Shown here: positions 16,583 through 24,558 of the stretch, piece after piece | Layout of the letters: the number at the start of each line of letters is the position of its first letter | How positions within the stretch are numbered: the first letter of the stretch is position 1 | DNA from: G965267185 sp965267185 | GTDB lineage: Bacteria; Pseudomonadota; Alphaproteobacteria; UBA6615 | Reading direction: 5' to 3' | Assembly: GCA_965267185.1 (NCBI GenBank) | Contig: OZ253937.1 | Location: 1,426,001 to 1,490,000, forward strand | Length of the DNA stretch: 64,000 bases | Made by a program: the position numbers and the translations under genes | The notes under the pieces: generated by a model | Told to the model about the DNA's origin: nothing | The model's database searches: none | The model's input: the letters and a program-made list of their open reading frames with translations, nothing else

Positions 16583-17599
16583 ATGTTAGCGAAGCGGCTT
16601 CTTACACGTTCAGCGGCGGTGACCGCTGGCGCGATGTTTGTGTTGTCGGCGGCCACAACGATGGCAGCCGCTCAAGATTTCACCATGAAAATCGGCTTAG
16701 GCACATTTAAGGACGTCCAACATCAGTGGGCGGACTGGATGGAAGAGACCATCGAGGCAAACTCGAACGGCCGTATCGATGTGCAGGTGTTCCCGCGGAG
16801 CCAGCTCGGCAACATCTTCCGCATGGTCGAAGGTGTTCAGCTCGGCACGCTGGAATCCCTCGTCGCGCCGATGGATTTCTACGCTGGAATTGACTCCAAG
16901 TTCGGTGTCTTCAGTATCCCCGTTCTGTTTAAGGATAAGACCAACGCGTCCAAGGCTCTGCTCGACGCCGAGTTGAACAAAGAAATCCGCGCGATCGGCG
17001 CCGACAAAAACGTCGTGACCGTCTCGGTTTTTCCGCACTCGACGGCACACTATTTCGGTAAAGAGCCGATCCGCCGTCTCGACGATTTCAAGGGCTTGAA
17101 ATTGCGCGTCAACGCCACGGCGGCCGAGCGCGAAAAAATGAGCCGCTTTGGCGCCACCGCTGTGCCGATGCCGCTCAACGAGGTGGTTCCGGGTCTGCAG
17201 CGGGGCACGATTGACGGCACCATGAGCGGCACGGTCGTGTATGTGGTGTTCAAGTTTAACCAGGTCGGCAAGGTCCTGACCCAGACCAACGATACAATGA
17301 TCCTGTCGGCGGGACTGGTGAGCAAGACCTGGCTCGACACACTCCCGGCAGACCTGCAAAAAGTCGTGCTCGACGCCGGCGTTGCGCTGCAGGAACGCAC
17401 CGCACAATTCTCCGACACCAGCGAACAAGCGATGGTCGAACGTTGGAAAGCGGAAGGCGGCGAGCTTATCAGCTTGCCGGATGAGGACTTGAGCAAAATC
17501 CGCAGCTCGCTGGCGAGTGTCGGCGAGGACGTCACGAAGGACGATCCCGCTTTGAACGCGTTCTACAAGCGCGTACGTTCGACCGCGGCAAAGTATTAG
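16583..17599 (+). CDS. TRAP transporter substrate-binding protein (DctP family)
   Basis: The product has 338 residues. A signal peptide of about 30 residues (RRLLT-like basic start, hydrophobic core AAVTAGAMFVLSAATTMAAA) exports it to the periplasm. The mature part has the DctP fold: IGLGTFKDVQHQWADWMEE, then GLKLRVNATAAEREKM and MPLNEVVPGLQRGTIDG, the region that normally holds the carboxylate-binding Arg and the ligand cleft. GGGAGG ends six bases before the ATG at 16583, so that start is preferred over the ATG at 16577, which abuts the ribosome site. It delivers an organic acid to the DctQ/DctM permease encoded downstream. The ligand is unknown. Confidence 0.92.
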   Translation: MLAKRLLTRSAAVTAGAMFVLSAATTMAAAQDFTMKIGLGTFKDVQHQWADWMEETIEANSNGRIDVQVFPRSQLGNIFRMVEGVQLGTLESLVAPMDFYAGIDSKFGVFSIPVLFKDKTNASKALLDAELNKEIRAIGADKNVVTVSVFPHSTAHYFGKEPIRRLDDFKGLKLRVNATAAEREKMSRFGATAVPMPLNEVVPGLQRGTIDGTMSGTVVYVVFKFNQVGKVLTQTNDTMILSAGLVSKTWLDTLPADLQKVVLDAGVALQERTAQFSDTSEQAMVERWKAEGGELISLPDEDLSKIRSSLASVGEDVTKDDPALNAFYKRVRSTAAKY

Positions 17600-17629
17600 T
17601 CGTTCGTCGACTTCACTAAGTCTGGTTCC

Positions 17630-17655
17630 GTCCCAGCCCTTACGGGGGCTGGGAC
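17630..17655 (+). terminator. Strong hairpin between dctP and dctQ
   Basis: GTCCCAGCCC (17630-17639), loop TTACGG and GGGCTGGGAC (17646-17655) form a perfect 10-bp stem, followed by ATCTTTGCC with only a short T-run. It sits in the 135-bp gap between binding-protein and permease genes. Such hairpins commonly let binding-protein mRNA accumulate above permease mRNA by attenuation or 3'-end protection. Confidence 0.68.
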
Positions 17656-17734
17656 ATCTTTGCCTCGCCGAATGCGGTGACCTGTGGTGAGATACATGCT
17701 CGCCGAGTTGGCAGCGATACACTGGTGAACAGCC

Positions 17735-18271
17735 GTGACATCGGACGAGAGTAGACCGCCACAAACCGCCGAAGCCGGCCATGGCAGACGGGATCTCGGT
17801 CACACAATATTTGTCAAATTGCCGCGCGTTCTTATCGCTGTCCTGATCTTGGCCGGCATCACAATTAATTTCGCCAACGTCGTGAGCCGCCATCTGTTCA
17901 GCTCGGCGATCTTTTGGGCCGAAGAAATTCTCGTATTCCTGGTTATTTGGATCGTCTCGATTGCCGTCGTTGCCGTGACCTATCAGGGTGCGCACTTGCG
18001 CATGGATTTGTTCGCGACCAACATCGCGAGCCCCTGGAAGAACATTATCAATGCTCTAACCGCCCTTCTGTTCATGGGATTTTGCGCGCTTGTCGTCGTC
18101 CAATCTTTCGCTGTGGTGTCCGCGTTCAGCCGTACCGGTACCGTCAGCATTACGGCGAGCGTTCCCATGGTGATCCCCCACAGCGCACTGCTGATCGGCT
18201 TCACGTTGATGGTGCTGGCGGTGCTGTTCCGCCTGCGCGCCTATTTGCGCGGTAGTTTCGACGATGACTAG
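17735..18271 (+). CDS. TRAP transporter small permease (DctQ family)
   Basis: The product has 178 residues with four predicted membrane helices: around RVLIAVLILAGITINFANVV, ILVFLVIWIVSIAVVAVTY, a third in IINALTALLFMGFCALVVV and a fourth in LLIGFTLMVLAVLFRL. FWAEEILVFLVIWIV matches the DctQ consensus, in which a membrane-embedded acidic pair precedes helix 2. DctQ binds the large subunit DctM to form the sodium-driven permease. The frame has a stop at 17726, so GTG at 17735 is the first usable start; its ribosome site is weak. The gene follows a hairpin downstream of dctP and precedes dctM by 30 bases. Confidence 0.87.
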   Translation: MTSDESRPPQTAEAGHGRRDLGHTIFVKLPRVLIAVLILAGITINFANVVSRHLFSSAIFWAEEILVFLVIWIVSIAVVAVTYQGAHLRMDLFATNIASPWKNIINALTALLFMGFCALVVVQSFAVVSAFSRTGTVSITASVPMVIPHSALLIGFTLMVLAVLFRLRAYLRGSFDDD

Positions 18272-18301
18272 CAGTCCGGTCCACCATTGGAGGCTCGATT
18301 G

Positions 18302-19573
18302 ATGGCCTGGGTGATGGTCGGCCTGCCGGTCGTTCTGCTGGCGCTGGGATTCCCGATTTTTTTGATCCTGCTAACCACATCGGCGATTACGCTGTTGTTT
18401 TTCGTCAACGCCCCGATGACGGTGCTGCACCAGGTGCAGTTCGGGTCGATCGATAAGTTCGCCCTGCTGGCGGTGCCGTTTTTCATTTTCGCCGGCGATT
18501 TGATGAGCCGTGGCGGCGTTTCGACGCGCCTTATCAACTGGGTGACGTCGATAATCGGCGGCGTACGCGGCAGCTTGCCACTGACCGCGCTCGGCACGGC
18601 GACGATCTTCGGATCGATCTCCGGCTCGACCGGCGCCACGGTCGCCGCTGTCGGTACTCTCACCTACCAACCGCTGCGCAATGCCGGATATTCGGAGCGG
18701 TTCTCGTCCGGCATGCTGACGTCGGCGGGCGCCATCGCCAACATCATTCCGCCGTCAATCGCCATGATCCTCTATGGCTTCGCCACTGAAACGTCGGTGG
18801 TGCAGCTGTTCGCTGCAGGCGTCATCCCCGGAATCCTGATTGCGGTTATCTTCGGCGGCTACATATTCATTCACGCAAGCCGCGCCGGGATTCGTGAAGT
18901 CGAGAATGTGAGTTTCGCACGGTTCCTCACCGCCACCCGGCAAAGCGCATGGGCGCTTGGCGCGCCGGTCATAATCCTGGGCGGCATCTATTCCGGCATC
19001 TTCTCGCCGACCGAGGCGGCCGGTGTCGCGTGCGTTTACGCCATCATCGTGACCATGTTGATCTACCGCGAAGTGAACGTCTCAGAGCTTTTCACGATCG
19101 CGGCGAACTCCGCCTACCTGACAGCACAGGTGTTCATCATCATCGCCGCCGCGGGCGTTTACTCGTGGCTGCTGACTGTCACAGGTGTCGCCCAATCGGC
19201 GGTTGATTTTATCGCGACGCTCGAACTGCCCGGCTGGGCAATTCTGCTGATCATCAACATTTTCTTGCTATTCGTCGGCACTGTACTCGACACCGCCTCG
19301 GCAATTCTTGTGCTGACACCGCTATTGGCCAGCATCGCGCTGCGATTGGGGGTCGATCCGGTCCACTTCGGTATAATCGCCGTCGTCAACCTGACTATCG
19401 GCACATTCACGCCGCCGTTTGGGCTCAACATCTTCGTCGCCCAGGCGATCTTCCGATCGCCACTATCGAGCCTCTATCCCGGCTTATTGCCGTTTATCGC
19501 GCTGAGTATCGCGGCGCTGATGCTGATCACTTACGTGCCGGCGCTATCTCTATGGATATTGCAGTTCATTTAG
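18302..19573 (+). CDS. TRAP transporter large permease (DctM family)
   Basis: The product has 423 residues and is almost entirely hydrophobic, with about 12 membrane helices. Family signatures include GSISGSTGATVAAVGTLTY in the first half, GAIANIIPPSIAMILYG, GGIYSGIFSPTEAAGVACVY and GTFTPPFGLNIFVAQAI. It forms the transport channel with DctQ and takes substrate from the periplasmic binding protein by sodium symport. GGAGG (18289-18293) is eight bases before the ATG at 18302; an upstream in-frame TTG overlaps the ribosome site and is unlikely. It is the last gene of the VOC-XRE-dctPQM cluster and converges on the cupin gene. Confidence 0.93.
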   Translation: MAWVMVGLPVVLLALGFPIFLILLTTSAITLLFFVNAPMTVLHQVQFGSIDKFALLAVPFFIFAGDLMSRGGVSTRLINWVTSIIGGVRGSLPLTALGTATIFGSISGSTGATVAAVGTLTYQPLRNAGYSERFSSGMLTSAGAIANIIPPSIAMILYGFATETSVVQLFAAGVIPGILIAVIFGGYIFIHASRAGIREVENVSFARFLTATRQSAWALGAPVIILGGIYSGIFSPTEAAGVACVYAIIVTMLIYREVNVSELFTIAANSAYLTAQVFIIIAAAGVYSWLLTVTGVAQSAVDFIATLELPGWAILLIINIFLLFVGTVLDTASAILVLTPLLASIALRLGVDPVHFGIIAVVNLTIGTFTPPFGLNIFVAQAIFRSPLSSLYPGLLPFIALSIAALMLITYVPALSLWILQFI

Positions 19574-19591
19574 GGCGCGGTGCGCAACCTG

Positions 19592-20272
19592 TCACCAAAC
19601 CAGGTCACCATCGCGGATCAGCATTTTGCAACTTTGACCTTCGGTAAACGGCGCGTGCTCGAGGCCGATCGGAAACCGCAACCACGTGCCCGGCCCATAG
19701 CTGCCGCGCTCGTCCTTCAACATGCCGTCGACGATCAACGTCTCCTCGCCGATGGCGTGATCGTGCGATGGAATCTGCTGATCGGGAAACACCTGGCCGA
19801 AACGGCTCAGCTCGATACCGTGGGGATCGCGATAGAAGTGTACGACTTCGGCGGCACGGTGACCAAACGGTTGCCATTCCACCTTTTTGGTGTCGATCAC
19901 GCGACGCTCGACATCGTCGCGGATGGGATTGCGTAGCTTGCGATAAAAGACGCTGCCGTTTGGTGATGACAATGTATGACTGAACCCGACGGGGTTCATC
20001 ACGTAGGTATATTGACTGTAAGTACCGTGCTCATCGGCCAAAGAGCCTTCGAGCACGAAGAACTCCATCCGCTGAGACAAAGTCGTCGGCGGTAAGGACG
20101 CACCGGGCTCGAATTTCAATAGTGCGGTTTCGCGCCCCTTCACATCATCGATGATACGCTCCAAGAGTTTTTGCGACACACCGGCAATATCGGTCGGTTC
20201 CCACGCCATGTTCTCGGTATCCATCAAAACCATCGCGTCCGGATCGGCGTTGATTTCGTGCAACGTGGTCAT
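19592..20272 (-). CDS. Cupin-domain protein (bicupin, ChrR-like)
   Basis: The product has 226 residues with two cupin barrels. The first (about 45-105) contains MEFFVLEGSLADEHGTY, and the second (about 135-215) contains IPSHDHAIGEETLIVDG followed by ERGSYGPGTWLRFP and GLEHAPF. The His-rich segment SHDHAIGEE and the later His of GLEHAP look like an intact metal site in the second barrel, whereas the first lacks the histidines. Such proteins can be dioxygenases, isomerases or ChrR-like sensors; no zinc anti-sigma domain is present, so an enzyme or ligand binder is likelier. GAGGAAG lies eight bases before the ATG. It converges on the TRAP cluster and may serve the same substrate. Confidence 0.78.
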   Translation of the reverse strand: MTTLHEINADPDAMVLMDTENMAWEPTDIAGVSQKLLERIIDDVKGRETALLKFEPGASLPPTTLSQRMEFFVLEGSLADEHGTYSQYTYVMNPVGFSHTLSSPNGSVFYRKLRNPIRDDVERRVIDTKKVEWQPFGHRAAEVVHFYRDPHGIELSRFGQVFPDQQIPSHDHAIGEETLIVDGMLKDERGSYGPGTWLRFPIGLEHAPFTEGQSCKMLIRDGDLVW

Positions 20273-20383
20273 GAGCGCTTCCTCTTTTGCAGCGTTGGTT
20301 CGAAATTTTTTTGATGGTAGCGAAAATGAATAGTCCCGTCATGGCGTAACACGCTAGGCTTCGCTTGGGAGGAGACTATCGAC

Positions 20384-20650
20384 ATGCCCAACGACACTGA
20401 ATCGTTTGACGAGCCGGTCATTGCACAGGCCGAACCCTACGAGATCGAGCTGATCGGCACCTACCGTTATGCGTGGTGCGCGTGCGGCTTGAGCAGTCAC
20501 CAACCCTTCTGCGACGGCTCTCATACGCGCACCGGCGGCAAATTCAAGCCGGTGGCGTGGACTGCGGAGAAAAGCGAAACCGTCTTGCTGTGCGGCTGCA
20601 AGCGCTCGGGCAACAAGCCGTTCTGCGACTCCAGTCACGAAGCCTTGTAA
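20384..20650 (+). CDS. Small protein with two CDGSH iron-sulfur motifs
   Basis: The product has 88 residues with two CDGSH-type motifs, each expected to hold a 2Fe-2S cluster with three Cys and one His. The first uses Cys32, Cys34, Cys43 and His47, ending CDGSH. The second uses Cys70, Cys72, Cys81 and His85, ending CDSSH, so the conserved Gly is Ser. This is the arrangement of mitochondrial CISD3 (Miner2) and its bacterial homologues, which are small electron-transfer or cluster-transfer proteins. GGGAGGAG lies about 11 bases before the ATG. Its stop is 12 bases before an enoyl-CoA hydratase gene on the same strand, suggesting a two-gene operon. The function is not established. Confidence 0.9.
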   Translation: MPNDTESFDEPVIAQAEPYEIELIGTYRYAWCACGLSSHQPFCDGSHTRTGGKFKPVAWTAEKSETVLLCGCKRSGNKPFCDSSHEAL

Positions 20651-20662
20651 CGGCGAACGACC

Positions 20663-21454
20663 ATGAGCAATCAGACCAAGGAGATTGTTCTCGATATCGA
20701 TCCGCCGCTTGCGACTGTAACGATTGATCGCATCGACGACGAAAACCGGCTGACCCGCGCCAACCTCCAAAGGCTTGGCGAGATTGCTGACATCTTGAAA
20801 GCAGCCGATGACGTGCAAGCGGTTCTGATTACCGGCGCCGGCAGCGATTTTTTCTCCCATGGTCTACTCAACCCGGTAATCCGCGCTAGCCTGTCGAAAG
20901 ACGAGGTGCTGGAGACCGTCGTGCTCGCCAACACTGTATTCGACGCTATTGAGGCGCTGCCGCAGATCGTCATCGCGGTGATCAACGGCTCGATCCGCGC
21001 CGGGGCGACAGAGCTGGCGCTCGCCTGCGATATCCGGCTCGCCGCCGATCACGTCACGCTCGCCTTGCCCGAAGCGAAATGGGGTGGCTTTCCCGGCGCC
21101 GGCGCCCCGCACCGCCTCCCGATGGTAGTCGGCCATGGCCGTGCCCTGGAGCTGATCGCGACAGGCCGCGAGATAGACGCAGCAATGATGGAACGCATCG
21201 GTTTCGTCGGGTACGTCTACCCCGCCGCTGGGCTATGGGATGCGGCGCTTGAAATGGCGCACCAAATCGGCGCCAACGGGCCGCTCGCAACGCGCGGCGC
21301 AAAACGCATCATGCGGGTGCGGCAAGAACCCGGCTTCAAAGCCGCCCGCGAGCTGTCAGACGCATTGCGCCACGCGCTCGAATGGAGCCACGACGTCGAC
21401 GAAGGCATGGCGGCACACCGGGAGAACCGGGCGCCAAAGTTCACTGGCAGATAG
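20663..21454 (+). CDS. Enoyl-CoA hydratase/isomerase family protein
   Basis: The product has 263 residues with the crotonase fold. The oxyanion-hole strand reads VLITGAGSDFFSHG. The segment RAGATELALACDIRLAADH keeps a Glu where hydratases have the first catalytic Glu, and LALPEAKWGGFPGAGAPHRLP keeps the second in the PE pair. GAGAPHRLP replaces the usual GAGGTQRLP. The enzyme probably adds water to, or isomerises, an enoyl-CoA. It follows the CDGSH gene by 12 bases with only a weak ribosome site, so translational coupling is plausible. It converges on an SDR gene, with a hairpin between them. Confidence 0.88.
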   Translation: MSNQTKEIVLDIDPPLATVTIDRIDDENRLTRANLQRLGEIADILKAADDVQAVLITGAGSDFFSHGLLNPVIRASLSKDEVLETVVLANTVFDAIEALPQIVIAVINGSIRAGATELALACDIRLAADHVTLALPEAKWGGFPGAGAPHRLPMVVGHGRALELIATGREIDAAMMERIGFVGYVYPAAGLWDAALEMAHQIGANGPLATRGAKRIMRVRQEPGFKAARELSDALRHALEWSHDVDEGMAAHRENRAPKFTGR

Positions 21455-21503
21455 GTGGCGCGACAGATCCGGTACCGCAGCGGCCGACTGTCAGCACTGA
21501 ATT

Positions 21504-21536
21504 GCGGCACCGCCACTTCCAGTGGTGCGTTGCCGC
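21504..21536. terminator. Interrupted hairpin between convergent genes
   Basis: Outer stem GCGGCA (21504-21509) with TGCCGC (21531-21536) encloses inner stem CCACT-TCC-AGTGG (21513-21525). It fills the 91-bp gap between the enoyl-CoA hydratase and SDR genes, which end towards each other. There is no T-run on either side. Confidence 0.4.
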
Positions 21537-21545
21537 CGAACACAT

Positions 21546-22313
21546 TCAGGAAATCGTCAGGCCGCCATCGACCACCAGCACATGGCCGTTCACGTAGGCC
21601 GCGCCGGAGCTCGCTAAATAAGACACCGCGCTCGCCATGTCTTCGGGCGCGCCCCAGCGCTTCATCGGAATTTCCGCCAGTTTGGCCTCAGCGTGCACCG
21701 GGTTGGCATCCAAGATCTCGGCACGCAGTTTGGTTCTGACCGATCCGGGTGCGACGGCGTTGACCCGGATGCCATGCTGCGCCCACTCAACCGCGAGGTG
21801 CCGCGTAATACCGCCGACCGCCGCTTTGGAGATACCATAGGCCGACACGTTCGGCGCCCCCATGACCGTAAATGTCGACGCGATATTGATGATGCACCCA
21901 GGGTGGTCGGCATCGACCATGTACTGAGCGACGCGTTGCGACATGAAATAGGTGCCGGTTACGTTGACCGCCATCACCTGGTTCCACTCTTCGAGATCTA
22001 TGTCCAATGCAGGCTTGACCAGGAGACGGCCTGCATTATTGACCAGCACGTCGATCTGACCGAGCCCGTCGATCGTTGCCGCAATCGCATTTTCGATGCT
22101 TTCCATCGAGCGAACGTCGAGCGCAATAGCCACCGCCTGCGCGCCCTCCCCCTCGATAGCGGCGACGGTATCCGCGAGGTCATCGGCGTTAAGCTCCGTC
22201 ACCGCAACGTCGAAACCGTCATGGGCTAACATCTTGGCAATCGCCGCACCCAGCCCATACGACGCCCCCGTGACCAGCGCCACGCGCCTATCGGCCTGGC
22301 TCTTGTCGGCCAT
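21546..22313 (-). CDS. Short-chain dehydrogenase/reductase (classical SDR)
   Basis: The product has 255 residues. The cofactor loop is TGASYGLGA near residue 15, the structural motif is NNAG near 91, and the catalytic set is Ser in NIASTF with Tyr and Lys in SAYGISK. The C-terminus YVNGHVLVVDGG is typical of FabG-like classical SDRs that oxidise or reduce alcohols and ketones with NAD(P). An acidic residue after the second beta strand (AVTELNADD) suggests NAD rather than NADP. The ribosome site GGGAGGG lies six bases before the ATG. Upstream on the same strand is a NIPSNAP protein gene (58-bp gap), so the two form a likely small operon. Confidence 0.92.
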   Translation of the reverse strand: MADKSQADRRVALVTGASYGLGAAIAKMLAHDGFDVAVTELNADDLADTVAAIEGEGAQAVAIALDVRSMESIENAIAATIDGLGQIDVLVNNAGRLLVKPALDIDLEEWNQVMAVNVTGTYFMSQRVAQYMVDADHPGCIINIASTFTVMGAPNVSAYGISKAAVGGITRHLAVEWAQHGIRVNAVAPGSVRTKLRAEILDANPVHAEAKLAEIPMKRWGAPEDMASAVSYLASSGAAYVNGHVLVVDGGLTIS

Positions 22314-22371
22314 CGACCGCCCTCCCTTTTTGCACCGCCGCTTGGCGCGGCCTTAGGTTTTCCGGTGTCGG

Positions 22372-22695
22372 CTACCGCGCCGTCGATTTCGGTGTCGGCA
22401 CGATGCGCGTTACTTGGATGGCGTCGCGGTCGATATGGTCGGGCACCCGCGGCGCGATCACGTTCTGCCAATGATCGCTTTCGTAGACCGCCTTGTATTG
22501 CGCCTCGCGGTCAGCTTCATCTTCGAACCGCCGCATCCAAATATAGACGCTGTCATCCTCTTCGCCGCGATAGCTGCCGGTGATGACCATGCCCTGGGAA
22601 ATCTGGAACGGGATGATTTCCGTTTCCATCATATTGACCCAATCATCCATCTTGCCGGGCAAAACCTTGTATTGCCGCAATTCGTAAAATGCCAT
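22372..22695 (-). CDS. NIPSNAP-family protein
   Basis: The product has 107 residues with the dimeric alpha-beta barrel fold of the NIPSNAP family. The N-terminus FYELRQYKVLPGKMDDWV and the central YIWMRRFEDEADREAQYKAV are the recognisable parts. Bacterial members are uncharacterised and often sit in catabolic clusters as possible small monooxygenase-like or ligand-binding proteins. The ATG at 22695 follows GGGAG about seven bases upstream; an earlier in-frame start covers the ribosome site. It is the upstream partner of the SDR gene and diverges from a CoA transferase gene, with about 90 bp for promoters. Confidence 0.85.
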   Translation of the reverse strand: MAFYELRQYKVLPGKMDDWVNMMETEIIPFQISQGMVITGSYRGEEDDSVYIWMRRFEDEADREAQYKAVYESDHWQNVIAPRVPDHIDRDAIQVTRIVPTPKSTAR

Positions 22696-22784
22696 TCTCT
22701 TCTCCCAATATTCCCCGCCACCCATTGCCGGACGGTCGTTCTAGCCCGACAATAGGGCCTTGCCGTAGCTGAGGTCCATGCGAA

Positions 22785-23978
22785 ATGCCACATATGCCAG
22801 CCACATCGGTATTGTCCGATATCACCGTTCTCGATTTAACGCGCGTTCGCGCGGGCCCGACCTGCGTGCGCCAGCTTGCGGACTGGGGCGCGAACGCCAT
22901 CAAGGTCGAAATCCCGCCCGAACTCGACGGCAAAGGCGGCCTCGCCGGTAACCGGCACGGTTCCGACTTTCAGAACCTGCACCGCAACAAACGGTCGCTC
23001 ACGCTCAATCTGAAAGACGAGGCGGGCTTGAAAATTTTCCGCGAACTGGTCGCCAAAGCCGACGTCGTAGTCGAGAACTACCGGCCCGACGTCAAAGACC
23101 GGCTGGGCATCGACTACGATAGCTTGGCAGCGATCAACCCGCGCATCATTCTCGCCAGTATATCCGGCTTCGGACAGGACGGTCCCTATGCAAAACGGCC
23201 GGGCTTCGACCAGGTGGCCCAGGGCATGGGCGGGCTGATGTCGATCACGGGCTTGCCCGGCCAAGGGCCGGTGCGCGCCGGCATCCCCATCGCCGACCTG
23301 ACCGCCGGACTGTTCGCCGCGCAAGGCATCCTGCTGGCGCTGCTCGAACGGGAAAAATCCGGCAAGGGCCAATGGCTGCACACATCGCTGCTGGAAGCGC
23401 AGATTTTTATGCTCGACTTCCAATCGGCGCGCTGGCTAGTCGATGGCGAAGTGCCTTGGCAGGCCGGCAACAATCACCCGACCAGTATCCCGACCGGCGT
23501 ATTCGAAACTTCGGACGGATATATCAATATCGCCGTCGCCGGCACCGCCATCTGGCAGCGTTTTTGCGAACTGATGGGCCACCCGGAATGGATGGAAGAT
23601 CCCGATTTCATCGATGCACCCGCGCGCTCCGACAATCGAGATCGTCTGAACGCGGAGATCGCCGCATGCACCAAGACCGAAACATCGGCGACGTGGGTCG
23701 ACCGGTTCAACGAAGCCGGCGTGCCGTGCGGACCGATCAACACCATCGATCAAGTGTTCGCCGATCCGCAAGTTCAGTATCTAGGACTTGCCCAGCCCGT
23801 GACATCAGCGGGCCTGGGTGAGCAAAACTTCACCCGCCAACCGGTCACCCTCACCCGCACACCGAGCTCGTTTGTCACAGCATCGCCGGAGGCCGGCGAA
23901 CATACCGACGAGATACTTGCCGAGCTGGGATACGCCGCCGCCGATATCGATGATCTGCGCAATCGCGGCGTGGTCTAA
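22785..23978 (+). CDS. Class III CoA transferase (CaiB/BaiF family)
   Basis: The product has 397 residues. DITVLDLTRVRAGPTCVRQLADWGA opens the family fold; FQNLHRNKRSLTLNLKDE and AGIPIADLTAG follow, with the catalytic Asp at residue 171. It transfers CoA between acids through an aspartyl-CoA intermediate. It is the first gene of a plus-strand run of six (CoA transferase, GNAT, crotonase, GST, YghU-type GST, 2-oxoglutarate oxygenase) with gaps of 12-62 bases, probably one operon. Two in-frame ATGs, at 22785 and 22794, are possible; GAGG at 22771 suits the first. It is a paralogue of the gene at 1676-2866. Confidence 0.92.
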   Translation: MPHMPATSVLSDITVLDLTRVRAGPTCVRQLADWGANAIKVEIPPELDGKGGLAGNRHGSDFQNLHRNKRSLTLNLKDEAGLKIFRELVAKADVVVENYRPDVKDRLGIDYDSLAAINPRIILASISGFGQDGPYAKRPGFDQVAQGMGGLMSITGLPGQGPVRAGIPIADLTAGLFAAQGILLALLEREKSGKGQWLHTSLLEAQIFMLDFQSARWLVDGEVPWQAGNNHPTSIPTGVFETSDGYINIAVAGTAIWQRFCELMGHPEWMEDPDFIDAPARSDNRDRLNAEIAACTKTETSATWVDRFNEAGVPCGPINTIDQVFADPQVQYLGLAQPVTSAGLGEQNFTRQPVTLTRTPSSFVTASPEAGEHTDEILAELGYAAADIDDLRNRGVV

Positions 23979-23990
23979 ATAGCCGCTACG

Positions 23991-24530
23991 ATGGAAATCG
24001 AACTTCGGACGTTCACAGCCGATGATACAAATCGACTGGCATCTTGGATCACGACGCAACAAGCGCTTGAACAGTGGGCGGGTTTGTTTTTCAAGCATCC
24101 ACTCGATGAAGATCAGCTCGCGCGGTATGCCGAGAGCGGAGAGGATCCGAACTCCCAGCGCCGCATATACAAGGCGGTTGACGGTGAATCCGGCGATGTC
24201 GTCGGACATATCGAGCTCAGTCATATTTGGCCCCACCTTTCGGCCAGAATGTCGAGGGTTTTGGTTGGAGATCCCGCCCTACGGCGGCAAGGCATTGGAT
24301 CAAAAATGGTACGCCAACTCGCCACTGATGCATTTTCCGAGCTTTCACTCCACCGCATCGATGCCGGTGTCGTCGAAGAAAACAGGGCTGCGATTGAGTG
24401 TTACCGAAACGCGGGCTTTCAGCATGTTGGCACATGGCCCAACGCGATGCGGTCGGACATCGGTGTCATCAACGTTTACTGGATGACGCTGTTTCGAGAA
24501 CCCCAAACAAGTTCAGCGCCGCAAGCATGA
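23991..24530 (+). CDS. GNAT-family N-acetyltransferase (RimJ/RimL type)
   Basis: The product has 179 residues. It starts with the strand IELRTFTADDTNRLASWI and has the acetyl-CoA loop DPALRRQGIGSKMVRQL, which matches the Q/R-x-x-G-x-G consensus. It is followed by LHRIDAGVVEENRAAIECYRNAGF, the usual motif B with the Asn that positions CoA and the Tyr acid. The family acetylates amino groups of ribosomal proteins, antibiotics or metabolites; the acceptor is unknown. It starts 12 bases after the CoA transferase stop and precedes a crotonase gene by 28 bases, so it is within an operon of CoA-linked enzymes. Confidence 0.92.
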   Translation: MEIELRTFTADDTNRLASWITTQQALEQWAGLFFKHPLDEDQLARYAESGEDPNSQRRIYKAVDGESGDVVGHIELSHIWPHLSARMSRVLVGDPALRRQGIGSKMVRQLATDAFSELSLHRIDAGVVEENRAAIECYRNAGFQHVGTWPNAMRSDIGVINVYWMTLFREPQTSSAPQA

Positions 24531-24558
24531 ACGATTGTATTGTACTAAGGAGAACTCC

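Noticed and set aside
16697..17995. Minus-strand 432-codon frame over dctP
   Set aside because: It is a shadow of a well-supported TRAP binding-protein gene and crosses the dctP-dctQ hairpin and gap without recognisable domains.
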